Assembly (NCBI GenBank): GCA_959600835.1
Contig: CAUGNQ010000006.1
Location: 1 to 61,188, forward strand
DNA length: 61,188 nucleotides
Direction: 5' to 3'
DNA from: an uncultured Collinsella sp.
Lineage (GTDB): Bacteria; Actinomycetota; Coriobacteriia; Coriobacteriales; Coriobacteriaceae
Positions 39,306 through 48,024 of the stretch are shown here, one piece after another. A program made the translations under genes and the position numbers. Each line of letters begins with the position of its first letter. The first letter of the stretch is position 1. Below the pieces are notes generated by a model. That model saw only the letters and a program-made list of their open reading frames with translations, was not told the origin of the DNA and did not search any database.

Positions 39306-39348
39306 GTCTATGGGCTTGTAGATTGGTGGGAGCGATATGCTCTGGCAG

Positions 39349-40383
39349 CTACTTTGAGTTCTTGATGCGGCGTACACCCGCGGTGGCTATTCCGAACCCT
39401 GCGGCGGCGATTCCTGCGAGTGTGATTGCGCTCGGCGCTGCGTCGCCCGTGTTCGCGAGCTTGCCGGCGGTCGTATCTGCTTGCTTGGTGGAGCTCGATG
39501 GAGCGTATTTGCCGGTCGCGGGCGAGCTGGCGGGCTGTGCCGTTTCGGCCGGCTGCGCTGAGCTGGAGGGTTTTGTCGTCTCGGTCGGTTGCGTTATCTC
39601 GGGCGAGGCGGCCTTGTCTGCCGCGGCCTTTGCCTCTTCGTATGCCTTGCAGGCGTCGTCATAGGCCGTTTGCGCTTTTTTCAAATTGTCGAGGAGCGCA
39701 TCTCGCCAGGCTATGAACTGGTCGATATGGGCTTTATACTTCTCTGCAGCACGCTCACAGTCATTAACTTGTCTTTCCTGCCTTTTGAGGCGGTCCTGGG
39801 CCTCGCGGAGCTCCATTTCGCAAAAGTCAACTCGCGCTTTTGCCGTTACGATCTCTTGGTGCAACGACTTTATTTGCTGTTTAATAGTTTCGGCAAGCTC
39901 CTCGTCGCCGAGTGCTTCGACTGCCTTAAGCTCCTCAAGCTTCATGTCTAATTTTTCCTGGAGCTTGCTTACCCGGTTGATGGCCTCGTCGTTTTTGGCT
40001 TGGGCTGCATCGATGTCCGCTTGCATGGTGGGAAGGGATTCCCTCAATTCGGCGGCTTGCGCCGCCATCTTGTCGCGGAGCTCTTGAAAACGGGCAATGT
40101 CATCATTGAATCTCGCAATTTTCTCGCGACTTGCGGCGTCTTTTGCGGCCTCGAGGTTTTTGAGCGCTTCCTGCATGGCTGCATACGCTCTTTCTTTTGC
40201 GGCGGCCGCGTCTTCTGTCTGCGGGGCGCCCGAATTGCCGTTGGCGGCGCTCGTCTGCGAAACGGCCGCACCGGTGGGGGAACTGGTTTCTGCCGCGATC
40301 GCCGTTACGGGGGCGATTCCCGCGACAAGTGCCGCGGAAAGGGCGATGCCCACAGTTGCTCTTCTTGCGAGAATGTCGTTCAT
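39349..40383 (-). CDS. LAxTG-anchored coiled-coil surface protein, copy 1
   Basis: The 344-residue protein has a signal peptide (ARRATVGIALSAALVAGIAPVTAIAAE). A long charged helical region rich in E, K, Q and A (about 60-245) should form a coiled coil. A S/T/P/A-rich wall-spanning stretch follows, and the sorting signal LANTGD (from 309) precedes a hydrophobic helix and the basic tail RRIKNSK. LAxTG in place of LPxTG is the signal of class E sortases of GC-rich Gram-positive bacteria. The protein should be covalently attached to the cell wall, as an adhesin or spacer protein of unknown partner. Its promoter and terminator regions are copied at the next gene. An extended -10 (TGGTATACT) lies about 55 bp upstream. 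Confidence 0.88.
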   Translation of the reverse strand: MNDILARRATVGIALSAALVAGIAPVTAIAAETSSPTGAAVSQTSAANGNSGAPQTEDAAAAKERAYAAMQEALKNLEAAKDAASREKIARFNDDIARFQELRDKMAAQAAELRESLPTMQADIDAAQAKNDEAINRVSKLQEKLDMKLEELKAVEALGDEELAETIKQQIKSLHQEIVTAKARVDFCEMELREAQDRLKRQERQVNDCERAAEKYKAHIDQFIAWRDALLDNLKKAQTAYDDACKAYEEAKAAADKAASPEITQPTETTKPSSSAQPAETAQPASSPATGKYAPSSSTKQADTTAGKLANTGDAAPSAITLAGIAAAGFGIATAGVRRIKNSK

Positions 40384-40640
40384 CTCGGCACCTCATTTCA
40401 AGGGTCGGCGGCTCAACTTGGTAGCACTAATGTAAGTATACCAAGCTATTTGACCCGACACTGGCTGGGTGTGCGCGTATACCCCTTGATTAACAGCCAT
40501 TAAATCTATCCCTTAAGGAACGCGGCTTGCTAGTGTTGTCTGGGCATTGATGGCTGCGTGGTACAAGAGACGGCGGCATTACCATTTGTTATTTCAAGTA
40601 AAGAGGTCCGTTTCCCTGGGTTGGGGAAACGGACCTCTTT
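40384..40640 (-). repeat. duplicated intergenic unit, copy 1
   Basis: This promoter-plus-terminator region between genes 1 and 2 is nearly identical to 41676-41940 between genes 2 and 3. The first 60 bp also recur upstream of gene 3 (42978-43040). It contains the minus-strand extended -10 TGGTATACT (40435-40442) and the gene 2 terminator. The conservation exceeds that of the genes' central regions. Confidence 0.85.
40600..40640 (-). terminator. terminator of LAxTG surface gene 2
   Basis: AAAGAGGTCCGTTTCCC and its perfect complement enclose 7 nt. It is the same structure as at 39260, with compensating T-A changes on both arms. Confidence 0.85.
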
Positions 40641-40685
40641 TTGTCTCTTGGCTTGTGGATTGGCGAAGACAATAACCGCTGGCAG

Positions 40686-41675
40686 CTATTTTGAGTTCTT
40701 GATGCGGCGTGTGGCTGTGGCGGTTATTCCGAGGCCTGCGGCGGCGACTGCTGCGAGTGCGATTGCGCTCGGCGCTGTGTCGCCCGTGTTCGCGAGCTTG
40801 TCGGCGGTCGTATCTGCTTGTTTGCCGCTGCTTGTGTTCGCTTGCTTGGTGGAGCTTGGTAGGGCGTCTTTGCCGGTTGCAGGTGAGGCAACGGGCGGTG
40901 TCGCCTCGGCGGGTTGCGTTGAGCCGGAGGGAGGCGCTGTCTCGGTCGGTTTCGTTATCTCGGGCGAGGCGGCCTTGTCCGCCGCGGCCTTTGCCTCTTC
41001 GTATGCTTTGCAGGCATCGTCATAGGCTATTTGCGCTCTTTTCAAATCGTCGAGGAGCGCATCCCGCTTGGCTGTTTCTCCGTCGAGATGGGTTTTATTA
41101 AACTCCACTTCGCTTTCAAAGAAATAAATCAGGCTTTTATGACTTTCGAGGCGCATTCGGCAGTGCTCAAGCTTATCTTCACAGGAATTTTCTTGCATTA
41201 TTGCCTCTGTGATCGCCTCTTGCAACTGCCGAATAGTTTCGGCAGGAGTCGTGTAGTCGATTTTATTTAATTCTGCCTCAAGGGCTCTTGTCCGGTTGTG
41301 GGCCTTATCGCATTCGGCTTGAGCTGCATCGACGTTCGCTTGCATGGTAGGAAGGGATTCTTTATATATGGCGGCTTGCGCCAAATTCGTGTCGTAGTTC
41401 TCTTGAAAAATGGCAATTTTAGTATCGATTTCCGCAATTTTCTCGCGACTTGCGGCGTCTTTTGCGGCATCGAGGTTTTTGAGCGCTTCCTGCATGGCTG
41501 CATACGCTCTTTCTTTTGCGGTGGCCGCATCTTCCGTCTGCAAGGCAACTGCACCGGTGGGGGAGCTGGTTTCCGCCGCGATCGCCGTTGCGGGGGCGAT
41601 TCCCGCGACGAGTGCCGCGGAAAGGGCGATGCCCAAGGTTGCTCGTCTTGCTCTTCTTGCGAGAATGTCGTTCAT
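40686..41675 (-). CDS. LAxTG-anchored coiled-coil surface protein, copy 2
   Basis: The 329-residue paralogue shares the signal peptide, the SREKIA-type region, the YDDACKAYEEAKAAADKAASPEIT block and the LANTGD sorting signal (from 294). The middle coiled-coil (about 75-215) is clearly different from copy 1 and contains two cysteines close together (CEDKLEHC). The threonine- and proline-rich wall segment carries an additional repeat (KQANTSSGKQADTTADK). The upstream region is virtually the same as copy 1's, so the copies arose by tandem duplication and then diverged in the exposed helical part. Confidence 0.88.
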   Translation of the reverse strand: MNDILARRARRATLGIALSAALVAGIAPATAIAAETSSPTGAVALQTEDAATAKERAYAAMQEALKNLDAAKDAASREKIAEIDTKIAIFQENYDTNLAQAAIYKESLPTMQANVDAAQAECDKAHNRTRALEAELNKIDYTTPAETIRQLQEAITEAIMQENSCEDKLEHCRMRLESHKSLIYFFESEVEFNKTHLDGETAKRDALLDDLKRAQIAYDDACKAYEEAKAAADKAASPEITKPTETAPPSGSTQPAEATPPVASPATGKDALPSSTKQANTSSGKQADTTADKLANTGDTAPSAIALAAVAAAGLGITATATRRIKNSK

Positions 41676-41940
41676 CTCGGCACCTCATTTCAAGGGTCGG
41701 CGGCTCAACTTGGTAGCACTAATGTAAGTATACCAAGCTATTTGACCCGACACTGGCTGGGTGTGCGCGTATACCCCTTGATTAACAGCCATTAAATCTA
41801 TCCCTTAAGGAACGCGGCTTGCTAGTGTTGTCTGGGCATTGATGGGATCGCGTGGTACAAGAGACGTCGGCATTACCATTTGTTATTTCAAGTAAAGAGG
41901 TCCGTTTCCCTGATTTTGGTTGGGGAAACGGGCCTCTTTT
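41676..41940 (-). repeat. duplicated intergenic unit, copy 2
   Basis: This is the counterpart of 40384-40640. Differences are few: an extra TCG near 41846 and a TGATTTTGG insertion in the terminator loop, which makes that loop match copy 1's terminator at 39277-39288. The mixed pattern points to gene conversion between copies. Confidence 0.85.
41894..41939 (-). terminator. terminator of LAxTG surface gene 3
   Basis: AAAGAGGTCCGTTTCCC pairs with GGGAAACGGGCCTCTTT with one G-T pair, loop of 12 nt. Confidence 0.8.
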
Positions 41941-41984
41941 TGTCTCTGGGTTTGTGGATTGGCGAAGGTAGTATGCTCTGGCGG

Positions 41985-42977
41985 CTATTTTAAGTTCTTG
42001 ATGCGGCGTGTGGCCGTGGCGGTTATTCCGAGTCCTGCGGCGGCGATTCCTGCGAGTGCGATTGCGCTCGGCGCTGCGTCGCCCGTGTTCGCGAGCTTGC
42101 CGGCGGTCGTATCTGCTTGCTTGGTGGAGCTCGATGGAGCGTATTTGCCGGTCGCGGGCGAGCTGGCGGGCTGTGCCGTTTCGGCCGGCTGCGCTGAGCT
42201 GGAGGGTTTTGTCGTCTCGGTCGGTTGCGTTATCTCGGGCGAGGCGGCCTTGTCTGCCGCGGCCTTTGCCTCTTCGTATGCCTTGCAGGCGTCGTCATAG
42301 GCCGTTTGCGCTTTTTCCAAATCGCTAAGGAGCGCATTTCGCTTGGCTATGTCCTCGTCGATGTGGGCTTTAGCTTCCTTTGCCTCACTTTCGAAATACT
42401 GAACCTGTTTTTCCTGGCTTTCGAGCCGGCGTTGGTAGTGGTGAAGATCATCTTCACAAGATTCTTCTCGCCTTTCTGCCGCCATGATCTCACTGCGCAA
42501 CTGCTTAATATGCTCCTTAATAGCTGTGCTGGGCGCCTCGTCGCCGAGCTCCTTGAGTACCTTATCTAATTCTGCCTGAAGGCCGCTTGTCCGGTTGTGG
42601 CCTCATCGTATTTGGCTTGGGCTGCATCGACGTTCGCTTGCATGGCGGGAAGGGGTTTCCTCCATTTGGCGGCTTCCGTCACCACCATGTCGTAGATCTC
42701 TTGAAAAGCGGCAATGTCATCATCGATTACCGCAAGTTTCTCAGGACTTGCGGCGTCTTTTGCGGCCTCGAGGTTTTTGAGCGCTTCCTGCATGGCTGCA
42801 TACGCTTTTTCTTTTGCGGCGGCCGCATCTTCCGACTGCAAGGCAGCTGCACCGGTGGGGGAACTGGTTTCTGCCGCGATCGCCGTTACGGGGGGGGGCG
42901 ATTCCCGCGACAAGTGCCGCGGAAAGGGCGATGCCCACAGTTGCTCGTCTTGCTCTTCTTGCGAGAATGTCGTTCAT
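41985..42977 (-). pseudogene. LAxTG surface protein gene, copy 3, double frameshift
   Basis: The same signal peptide, coiled-coil and LANTGD tail are present but in two frames. A run of nine G (42890-42898) replaces the five seen in copies 1 and 2, shifting the frame just after the signal peptide; that frame stops at 42741. A one-base loss near 42595 (CCGGTTGTGG against CCGGTTGATGG) shifts it again. The N- and C-terminal parts are in the same frame while the middle is not, so no single tract length restores the whole protein. The C-terminal 90 residues are almost identical to copy 1. Sequencing error in the homopolymer cannot be excluded. Confidence 0.8.
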
Positions 42978-43190
42978 CTCGGCACCTCATTTCAAGGGTC
43001 GGCGGCTCGGCTGGTAGCACTACTGTAAGTATACCAAGCGATTGGCGCGTCGCTGACCGGGCATGCGCACCCCTCCGCTTCTCTGGAAACCGAATCCCAT
43101 TAGAAATGACGAGTTGTTTACGCTTCTTTTGGGCTCACCGTACTATCATGATTCGAATTGAGTGTGAATGATGATAGGGAGCGCCTTTTT

Positions 43191-45044
43191 ATGATTGAGC
43201 TGCTCAGGCGTTTTGGTGGTAGGTTTCGCCGGTATATGGTGATCGGCCCTGCGTGCAAGTTAATCGAAGTGATCTTTGACCTGCTTACGCCGCTGGTGAT
43301 TGCCCAGATGATCGATAAGGGCATCGGCGCACACGATGTCAACGCCGTCGTCCACTACGGCATGGTGCTTGCCGCCATGGCCGTGATCGGCATCTCGTTT
43401 ACGCTCGTCTGCCAAAAGATGGCGGCGCTTACCTCGCAGGGCATGGGTACCGACATTCGCGGCGCACTCTACAAGCACATCAACAAGCTGAGCTATGCTG
43501 AGCTCGATCGCTTTGGCACGCCGTCGCTCATCACGCGCATTACCAACGACGTCAACCAGGTTCAGCTCGCCGTGGCGCTGGGCGTGCGCATGCTCATCCG
43601 CTGGCCTTTCCTGGCGGTGGGCTCCATGTGCGCGGCCCTTGCCATCGACCTTAAGCTCGGCATCATCTTTTTGATCTGCACGCCCGCTATCGGCCTGGTG
43701 TTTTGGTTTGTCATGGCGCGCTGCATCCCGTACTACAAGCAGCTGCAGGCAAAGCTCGACCGCATCGCGCTTATCTGCCGCGAAGACCTTTCAGGCGCTC
43801 GCGTGGTTCGCGCCTTCGTGCGCGAGGACCACGAGCGCGAGCGCTTTGCCCAAGCTGCCGATGACCAGGCCAATACTGCCATCGCGGTGGGTAAGCTCTC
43901 GTCGATCCTTAATCCCGTCACGTTTTTGGTGATGAACCTGGGCGTGTGCGCCATCCTGTGGGTGGGTGGCATCCAGGTCAACGTGGGTGAGCTCACGCAG
44001 GGTCAGGTCATGGCGTTTGTGAACTACATGACGCAGACCCTGACCTCCATCGTGTACGTCGCCAACCTGGTTGTGGTCTTTACCAAGGCGAGCGCCAGTG
44101 CGTCGCGTATCAACGAGGTGCTCAATTGCGTGCCGAGCATCACCGACGAGGGCAACCAGCCGGTCGCGCTGCCCAAGCCGGGCAATGCCGCCCCAGTTCC
44201 CGCGCTGAGCTTTGACCATGCGAGCTTCTCCTTTGGCGCGGGCGCGGCAAATGCCGTCAACGATGTGACCCTGGAACTCCCACTGGGCAAGACGCTCGGC
44301 ATTATCGGCGGCACGGGCAGCGGCAAGTCCACACTCGCCTCGCTTATCTCGCGCCTGTACGATGCGAGCACCGGCAGCGTGAGCGTGATGGGCTCCGACG
44401 TGCGTGCCTGGCCGCTCGATCAGCTGCGCCATGTGGTCGCGGCCGTCCCGCAACGCGCGTCGCTGGTGAGCGGCACGATCCGCAGCAACCTGACCTGGCG
44501 TGACGAGTCGGCGACCGACGAGGAGCTCTGGGCGGCACTCGACATGGCGCAGGCGAGCGAGTTCGTGCGCAACAAGCCGCAGGGGCTCGACGCCGCGGTC
44601 GAGGCGGGCGGCAAGAACTTTAGCGGTGGCCAGCGCCAGCGCCTGACTATTGCGCGTGCCCTGGTGGGCTCGCCACAGATCCTGATTATGGACGACTCCG
44701 CCTCGGCGCTCGATTTTAAGACCGATGCGGCGCTTCGTCACGCCATTCGCGAGCGCAGCATGCGCGGCGCTGCCGAGGGCGGTCTGCCGCTGACTACGGT
44801 CATTGTGAGCCAGCGCGTTTCGACCGTGCGCGACGCCGACATGATCTGCGTGCTCGACCACGGCTCGGTCGCGGGCCTGGGCACGCACGATGAGCTCTAC
44901 GCGACCTGCCAGCTCTATCGCGAGATTTGCCAGTCGCAGCTGCGCCGCGAGGAGCTCGAGGGCCAGCAGGGGAGCGCGACGTCCACGTCCACCCCAGGCG
45001 CCGCGTGCGCCCTGGCATCCACTTGCGCAAAGGAGGGCTGCTAA
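43191..45044 (+). CDS. ABC exporter half-transporter, degenerate-site subunit (second system)
   Basis: The 617-residue protein has six membrane helices (VIGPACKLIEVIFDLLTPLVIAQMID at the start) and an ATPase domain. Walker A is GGTGSGKST and the signature FSGGQRQRLTIARAL. Walker B is ILIMDDSASALD with aspartate in place of the catalytic glutamate, as in the system at 28205. A serine/threonine/cysteine-rich tail of about 35 residues (GSATSTSTPGAACALASTCAKEGC) is unusual. The start is the ATG at 43191 with GGGAG 9 nt upstream; a TTG frame opens at 43158. It is directly joined to the next gene. No regulator gene is adjacent. Confidence 0.93.
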   Translation: MIELLRRFGGRFRRYMVIGPACKLIEVIFDLLTPLVIAQMIDKGIGAHDVNAVVHYGMVLAAMAVIGISFTLVCQKMAALTSQGMGTDIRGALYKHINKLSYAELDRFGTPSLITRITNDVNQVQLAVALGVRMLIRWPFLAVGSMCAALAIDLKLGIIFLICTPAIGLVFWFVMARCIPYYKQLQAKLDRIALICREDLSGARVVRAFVREDHERERFAQAADDQANTAIAVGKLSSILNPVTFLVMNLGVCAILWVGGIQVNVGELTQGQVMAFVNYMTQTLTSIVYVANLVVVFTKASASASRINEVLNCVPSITDEGNQPVALPKPGNAAPVPALSFDHASFSFGAGAANAVNDVTLELPLGKTLGIIGGTGSGKSTLASLISRLYDASTGSVSVMGSDVRAWPLDQLRHVVAAVPQRASLVSGTIRSNLTWRDESATDEELWAALDMAQASEFVRNKPQGLDAAVEAGGKNFSGGQRQRLTIARALVGSPQILIMDDSASALDFKTDAALRHAIRERSMRGAAEGGLPLTTVIVSQRVSTVRDADMICVLDHGSVAGLGTHDELYATCQLYREICQSQLRREELEGQQGSATSTSTPGAACALASTCAKEGC

Positions 45045-46904
45045 ATGAATCCGTACACTTCCTCCGGTTCGGTCGCCACGATGACGGCCAACGTGTCCGG
45101 CAACGATAACCTCAACGACCTGGGTGACGGTCCGCGCCAGCCCGGCGACCCCGAGCGCTATCCCGCCGGTGCGGTGACTCGCCGCCTGCTGGGCTATGTT
45201 CGTCCGCACCGCGTCTCGTTTGCGGCGTCGTTTGTGAGTGCCGCCGTCTCGGTGATCCTGCAGCTCTACACGCCCATCCTCATTGGCGAGGGCATCGACC
45301 TGATCGTTGCCGCGGGCCAGGTGGACTTCGATGCGCTGCTGCCGCTCGTTACCAAACTCGCGCTCGTCGTGGTGGGAGCAGCGTCCTTCCAGTGGCTGCA
45401 GGGCTATTGCGTCAACCGCCTGTCCTACGAGACGGTGCGTGACATGCGCGTGGAGGCGAGCGACAAGCTCAGCCGTATGCCGCTCAGCTTTATCGACAGC
45501 CATGCCCACGGCGACCTTATGAGCCGCGTGGTCAATGACGTCGACCAGGTGGGCGACGGTCTGCTGCAGGGCTTCACGCAGCTCTTCACCGGCGTTATCA
45601 CCATCGTGGGCACGCTCGCGTTTATGCTCTCCATTAACCTGGCCATGACGCTCGTGGTGGTGCTCGTCACGCCGCTTTCCATTTTTGCAGCCGGCGCCAT
45701 CGCCAAGCTTTCCAACAAGAGCTTTACGGCACAGCAGCGCATCCAGGGCCAACTTGGTGGTCATATCGAGGAGTACGTAGGCGAGCAAAAGCTTGTCGAC
45801 GCCTTTGCCTACGGCACGCACGCTCAGCAGCGCTTCGACGCCCTCAATGCCGAACTCTATACGGCAGGGGAGCGCGCGCAGTTTATGGGCTCGCTTTCCA
45901 ACCCCGGTACGCGCTTTATCAATAACATCATCTACGCCGTGGTTGCCGTCATCGGCTGCGTGGGCGTGATCACGGGCGTGCCCGCGGCGCTCACGGTGGG
46001 CGGCGTGCAGATCTTCCTGTCCTATGCCAACCAGTACACCAAGCCGTTCAATGAGGTCACCAACGTCATCACGCAGATCCAGACCGCGTACGCCTCGGCG
46101 CGCCGCATGTTTGCGCTGCTCGATGCCCGCGAGCAGGAGCCCGATGCGCCAGATGCCGTGGAGCTTGACGCCCCGCAGGGCGAGGTGAGCTTTGAGCACG
46201 TGGACTTTAGCTACGTGCCCGACCGCAAGCTGTTGCAGGATATCTGCATTAACGCCAAGCCGGGCATGCGCTTTGCCCTGGTCGGTCCCACGGGTTGCGG
46301 CAAGACGACGCTCATCAACCTGCTGCTGCGCTTCTACGATATCGATGCCGGACGCATCATGGTCGATGGCCGGTCTTCGCGTGACTACACGCGCGCAAGC
46401 CTGCGCCGTGCCTTTGGCATGGTGTTGCAGGATACGTGGCTGTTCGAGGGCACGGTGGCGGACAACATCGCTTACGGTTGCCCAGGAGCCACGCGCGAGC
46501 AGGTCATCGAAGCCGCCAAGCGCGCGCACGCGCACAAGTTTATCGTGCAGCTGCCAGGCGGCTACGATACGGTGATCGGCGAGGACGGCGGCACGTTTAG
46601 CCAGGGTCAAAAGCAGCTGCTGTGCATCGCGCGCGTCATGCTCACCGACCCGACTATCTTGCTGCTGGACGAGGCGACCTCGAGCATCGATACGCGTACC
46701 GAGCTGCAGGTGCAGGCGGCATTCGACGAGCTTATGGCAGGTCGCACAAGCTTTGTCGTGGCACACCGCCTGAGCACCATCCGCAACGCCGACTGCATCC
46801 TGGTCATGCGCGACGGCCAGATTATCGAGCGCGGCACACACGACGAGCTGCTGGCGGCAGGCGGCTTCTACGCCGAACTCTACCGCAGCCAGTTTGCCCA
46901 GTGA
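45045..46904 (+). CDS. ABC exporter half-transporter, catalytic subunit (second system)
   Basis: The 619-residue partner has a polar N-terminal 40 residues, six membrane helices and an intact ATPase domain: GPTGCGKTT, FSQGQKQLLCIARVML as signature, LLLDEATSSIDTRTE as Walker B with catalytic glutamate, and the switch histidine in VAHRLS. The ATG is immediately adjacent to the TAA of the first subunit, with AAGGAGGG upstream. Together they form a heterodimeric multidrug- or lipid-type exporter. No terminator of note is visible directly behind it. Confidence 0.94.
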   Translation: MNPYTSSGSVATMTANVSGNDNLNDLGDGPRQPGDPERYPAGAVTRRLLGYVRPHRVSFAASFVSAAVSVILQLYTPILIGEGIDLIVAAGQVDFDALLPLVTKLALVVVGAASFQWLQGYCVNRLSYETVRDMRVEASDKLSRMPLSFIDSHAHGDLMSRVVNDVDQVGDGLLQGFTQLFTGVITIVGTLAFMLSINLAMTLVVVLVTPLSIFAAGAIAKLSNKSFTAQQRIQGQLGGHIEEYVGEQKLVDAFAYGTHAQQRFDALNAELYTAGERAQFMGSLSNPGTRFINNIIYAVVAVIGCVGVITGVPAALTVGGVQIFLSYANQYTKPFNEVTNVITQIQTAYASARRMFALLDAREQEPDAPDAVELDAPQGEVSFEHVDFSYVPDRKLLQDICINAKPGMRFALVGPTGCGKTTLINLLLRFYDIDAGRIMVDGRSSRDYTRASLRRAFGMVLQDTWLFEGTVADNIAYGCPGATREQVIEAAKRAHAHKFIVQLPGGYDTVIGEDGGTFSQGQKQLLCIARVMLTDPTILLLDEATSSIDTRTELQVQAAFDELMAGRTSFVVAHRLSTIRNADCILVMRDGQIIERGTHDELLAAGGFYAELYRSQFAQ

Positions 46905-47025
46905 GCAAGCCCGTGGGGCAAATTAATCAATCGACAGGCGGTGGTTTACATCTGTCACGTTAGTACTAAGATATTCATCTAATAAATTGCATTAGTGGCT
47001 TTAGTTTTGGGGGAAACGAGGCAAC

Positions 47026-47583
47026 GTGACTATGACGTGCTCTTTGGTGGTTAACAGCAAGAGCGGTAATACCAGGATGGTTTCGGGCGCGATCAAGCGC
47101 GCTCTGCAGGCTGCGGGTGTTGAGTTTGTTCATGCCGCGGCGTTGAGCGACGATGCGGATGCAGATCAGGTTGCGTTCGAGGCGCAGGGCGCCTGCGCGG
47201 CTGACACGGTGCTCGTCGGTTTTTGGTGCGACAAGGGCGCGTGCACGCCTTCGGTCGCGGCGTTGCTCTCCGCCTTGCACGGCAAGCGCGTCTTTCTGTT
47301 TGGCACCTGCGGTTTTGGCGCCAGCGAGGAGTACTTTAGGCAGATTATCGATCGCGTGACATCAAATATGGCCGAGGATGCCGAGCTTGCGGGCTGGGCG
47401 ATGTGCCAGGGCAAGATGGGCCCCGCGGTCAAGCAGCGCTACGAGGCCATGCTCGAGCAAGATCCCGATAACACCCGATTTAAGATGCTGCTCGACAACT
47501 GGGTTGCCGCGAAGGACCATCCCACCAAGGAGGATCTGGACAACATGGCTGCGGCCGCTAAGAAGGCCGTGCTGGGCGAGTAG
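47026..47583 (+). CDS. flavodoxin-family protein
   Basis: The 185-residue protein has the flavodoxin fold. CSLVVNSKSGNTRMV carries the S-x-S-G-N-T phosphate loop that binds FMN, VLVGFWCDKGACTPSVAALL the second loop, and VFLFGTCGFGASEEYFRQI the third. It should be a cytoplasmic electron carrier or FMN-dependent reductase partner. The pattern with FWCDKG and FGTCGFG resembles the flavodoxin-like proteins of gut bacteria, including the BilS group that supports bilirubin reductase, but no BilR-type gene is present and I do not assign that role. The start is GTG 47026 or ATG 47032; GAGG lies 5 nt before the former. Confidence 0.85.
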   Translation: MTMTCSLVVNSKSGNTRMVSGAIKRALQAAGVEFVHAAALSDDADADQVAFEAQGACAADTVLVGFWCDKGACTPSVAALLSALHGKRVFLFGTCGFGASEEYFRQIIDRVTSNMAEDAELAGWAMCQGKMGPAVKQRYEAMLEQDPDNTRFKMLLDNWVAAKDHPTKEDLDNMAAAAKKAVLGE

Positions 47584-47622
47584 ACCTACCGCTGTCGTGC
47601 GTGCGAAATAATACTAGAAGTG

Positions 47623-47647
47623 AAAGCCTCGAAATCCTCGAGGCTTT
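47623..47647 (+). terminator. terminator of the flavodoxin gene
   Basis: AAAGCCTCGA and TCGAGGCTTT form a perfect 10-bp stem followed by TTTCTT. Confidence 0.9.
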
Positions 47648-47790
47648 TTTCTTGACACTCGCGGGCGCAACCGTCGCAAGCGTTTGGGACGACATTTTCC
47701 ATCACCCCGATGACGAGGCCGTCCTGGACGACACACTCGCATGCGTTCTCTGGATGTATTCAGAGTGGGACGGTCTTCCCGGATGCAAAA

Positions 47791-47811
47791 AAGGCCACAT
47801 GACGTGGCCTT
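47791..47811. terminator. small hairpin AAGGCCAC-N5-GTGGCCTT
   Basis: A perfect 8-bp stem is preceded by a run of A (GCAAAAAAGG) and followed by CAACTTAT. On the minus strand it would be followed by TTTTTTGC, so it looks like a minus-strand terminator for the gene at 48025-50325. Its GGCCAC/GTGGCC core resembles the inner hairpin of the giant element 57 bp further. I see no gene in 47584-48024. Confidence 0.55.
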
Positions 47812-47867
47812 CAACTTATATATGTTGCAGTTACCACCCCATGACAGGCCGCGCTCCAACAACAAGG

Positions 47868-47997
47868 CGTCTGTCCGGGCGGAGGTATGTAAGGTTCATC
47901 GCGAGTTCCGCACGCAAAGGAGGCCACTTAATGTGGCCTCCGTCTTGCGCAGGACTGTTCGAGCAGGGAACCTTACATACCTCCGCCCGGACAGACG
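47868..47997. repeat. giant hairpin, copy B (conserved loop, unique stem)
   Basis: Perfect 30-bp arms (47868-47897 and 47968-47997) enclose a 70-nt loop whose sequence is nearly the same as in copy A at 10660-10728, including GGAGGCCAC-TTAAT-GTGGCCTCC (47919-47941), CGCGAGTTCCGCACG before it and GCAGGACTGT after it. The arms are unrelated to those of copy A. It lies 27 bp beyond the stop codon of the minus-strand LTA-synthase-like gene. Confidence 0.9.
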
Positions 47998-48024
47998 TTT
48001 CAGTTATGAACTCGCAGCTAGTTG

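Noticed and set aside
42566..42977. Phase-variable but functional third surface gene
   Set aside because: Any change in the G tract that joins the signal peptide to the middle part leaves the downstream one-base deletion uncorrected, so no single slip yields a full protein.
39260..43060. Regularly spaced repeats resembling a CRISPR or satellite array
   Set aside because: The repeats are about 260 bp and spaced by about 1.3 kb; they are promoters, terminators and ends of three paralogous genes, not short repeats with spacers.
43791..46841. 1016-codon open frame on the minus strand opposite the second ABC exporter
   Set aside because: It runs antisense across two intact ABC genes, is rich in H, R, A and D as expected of an antisense frame in GC-rich coding DNA, and has no recognisable domain. 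The same applies to other long antisense frames such as 13960-15699 and 51785-53770.
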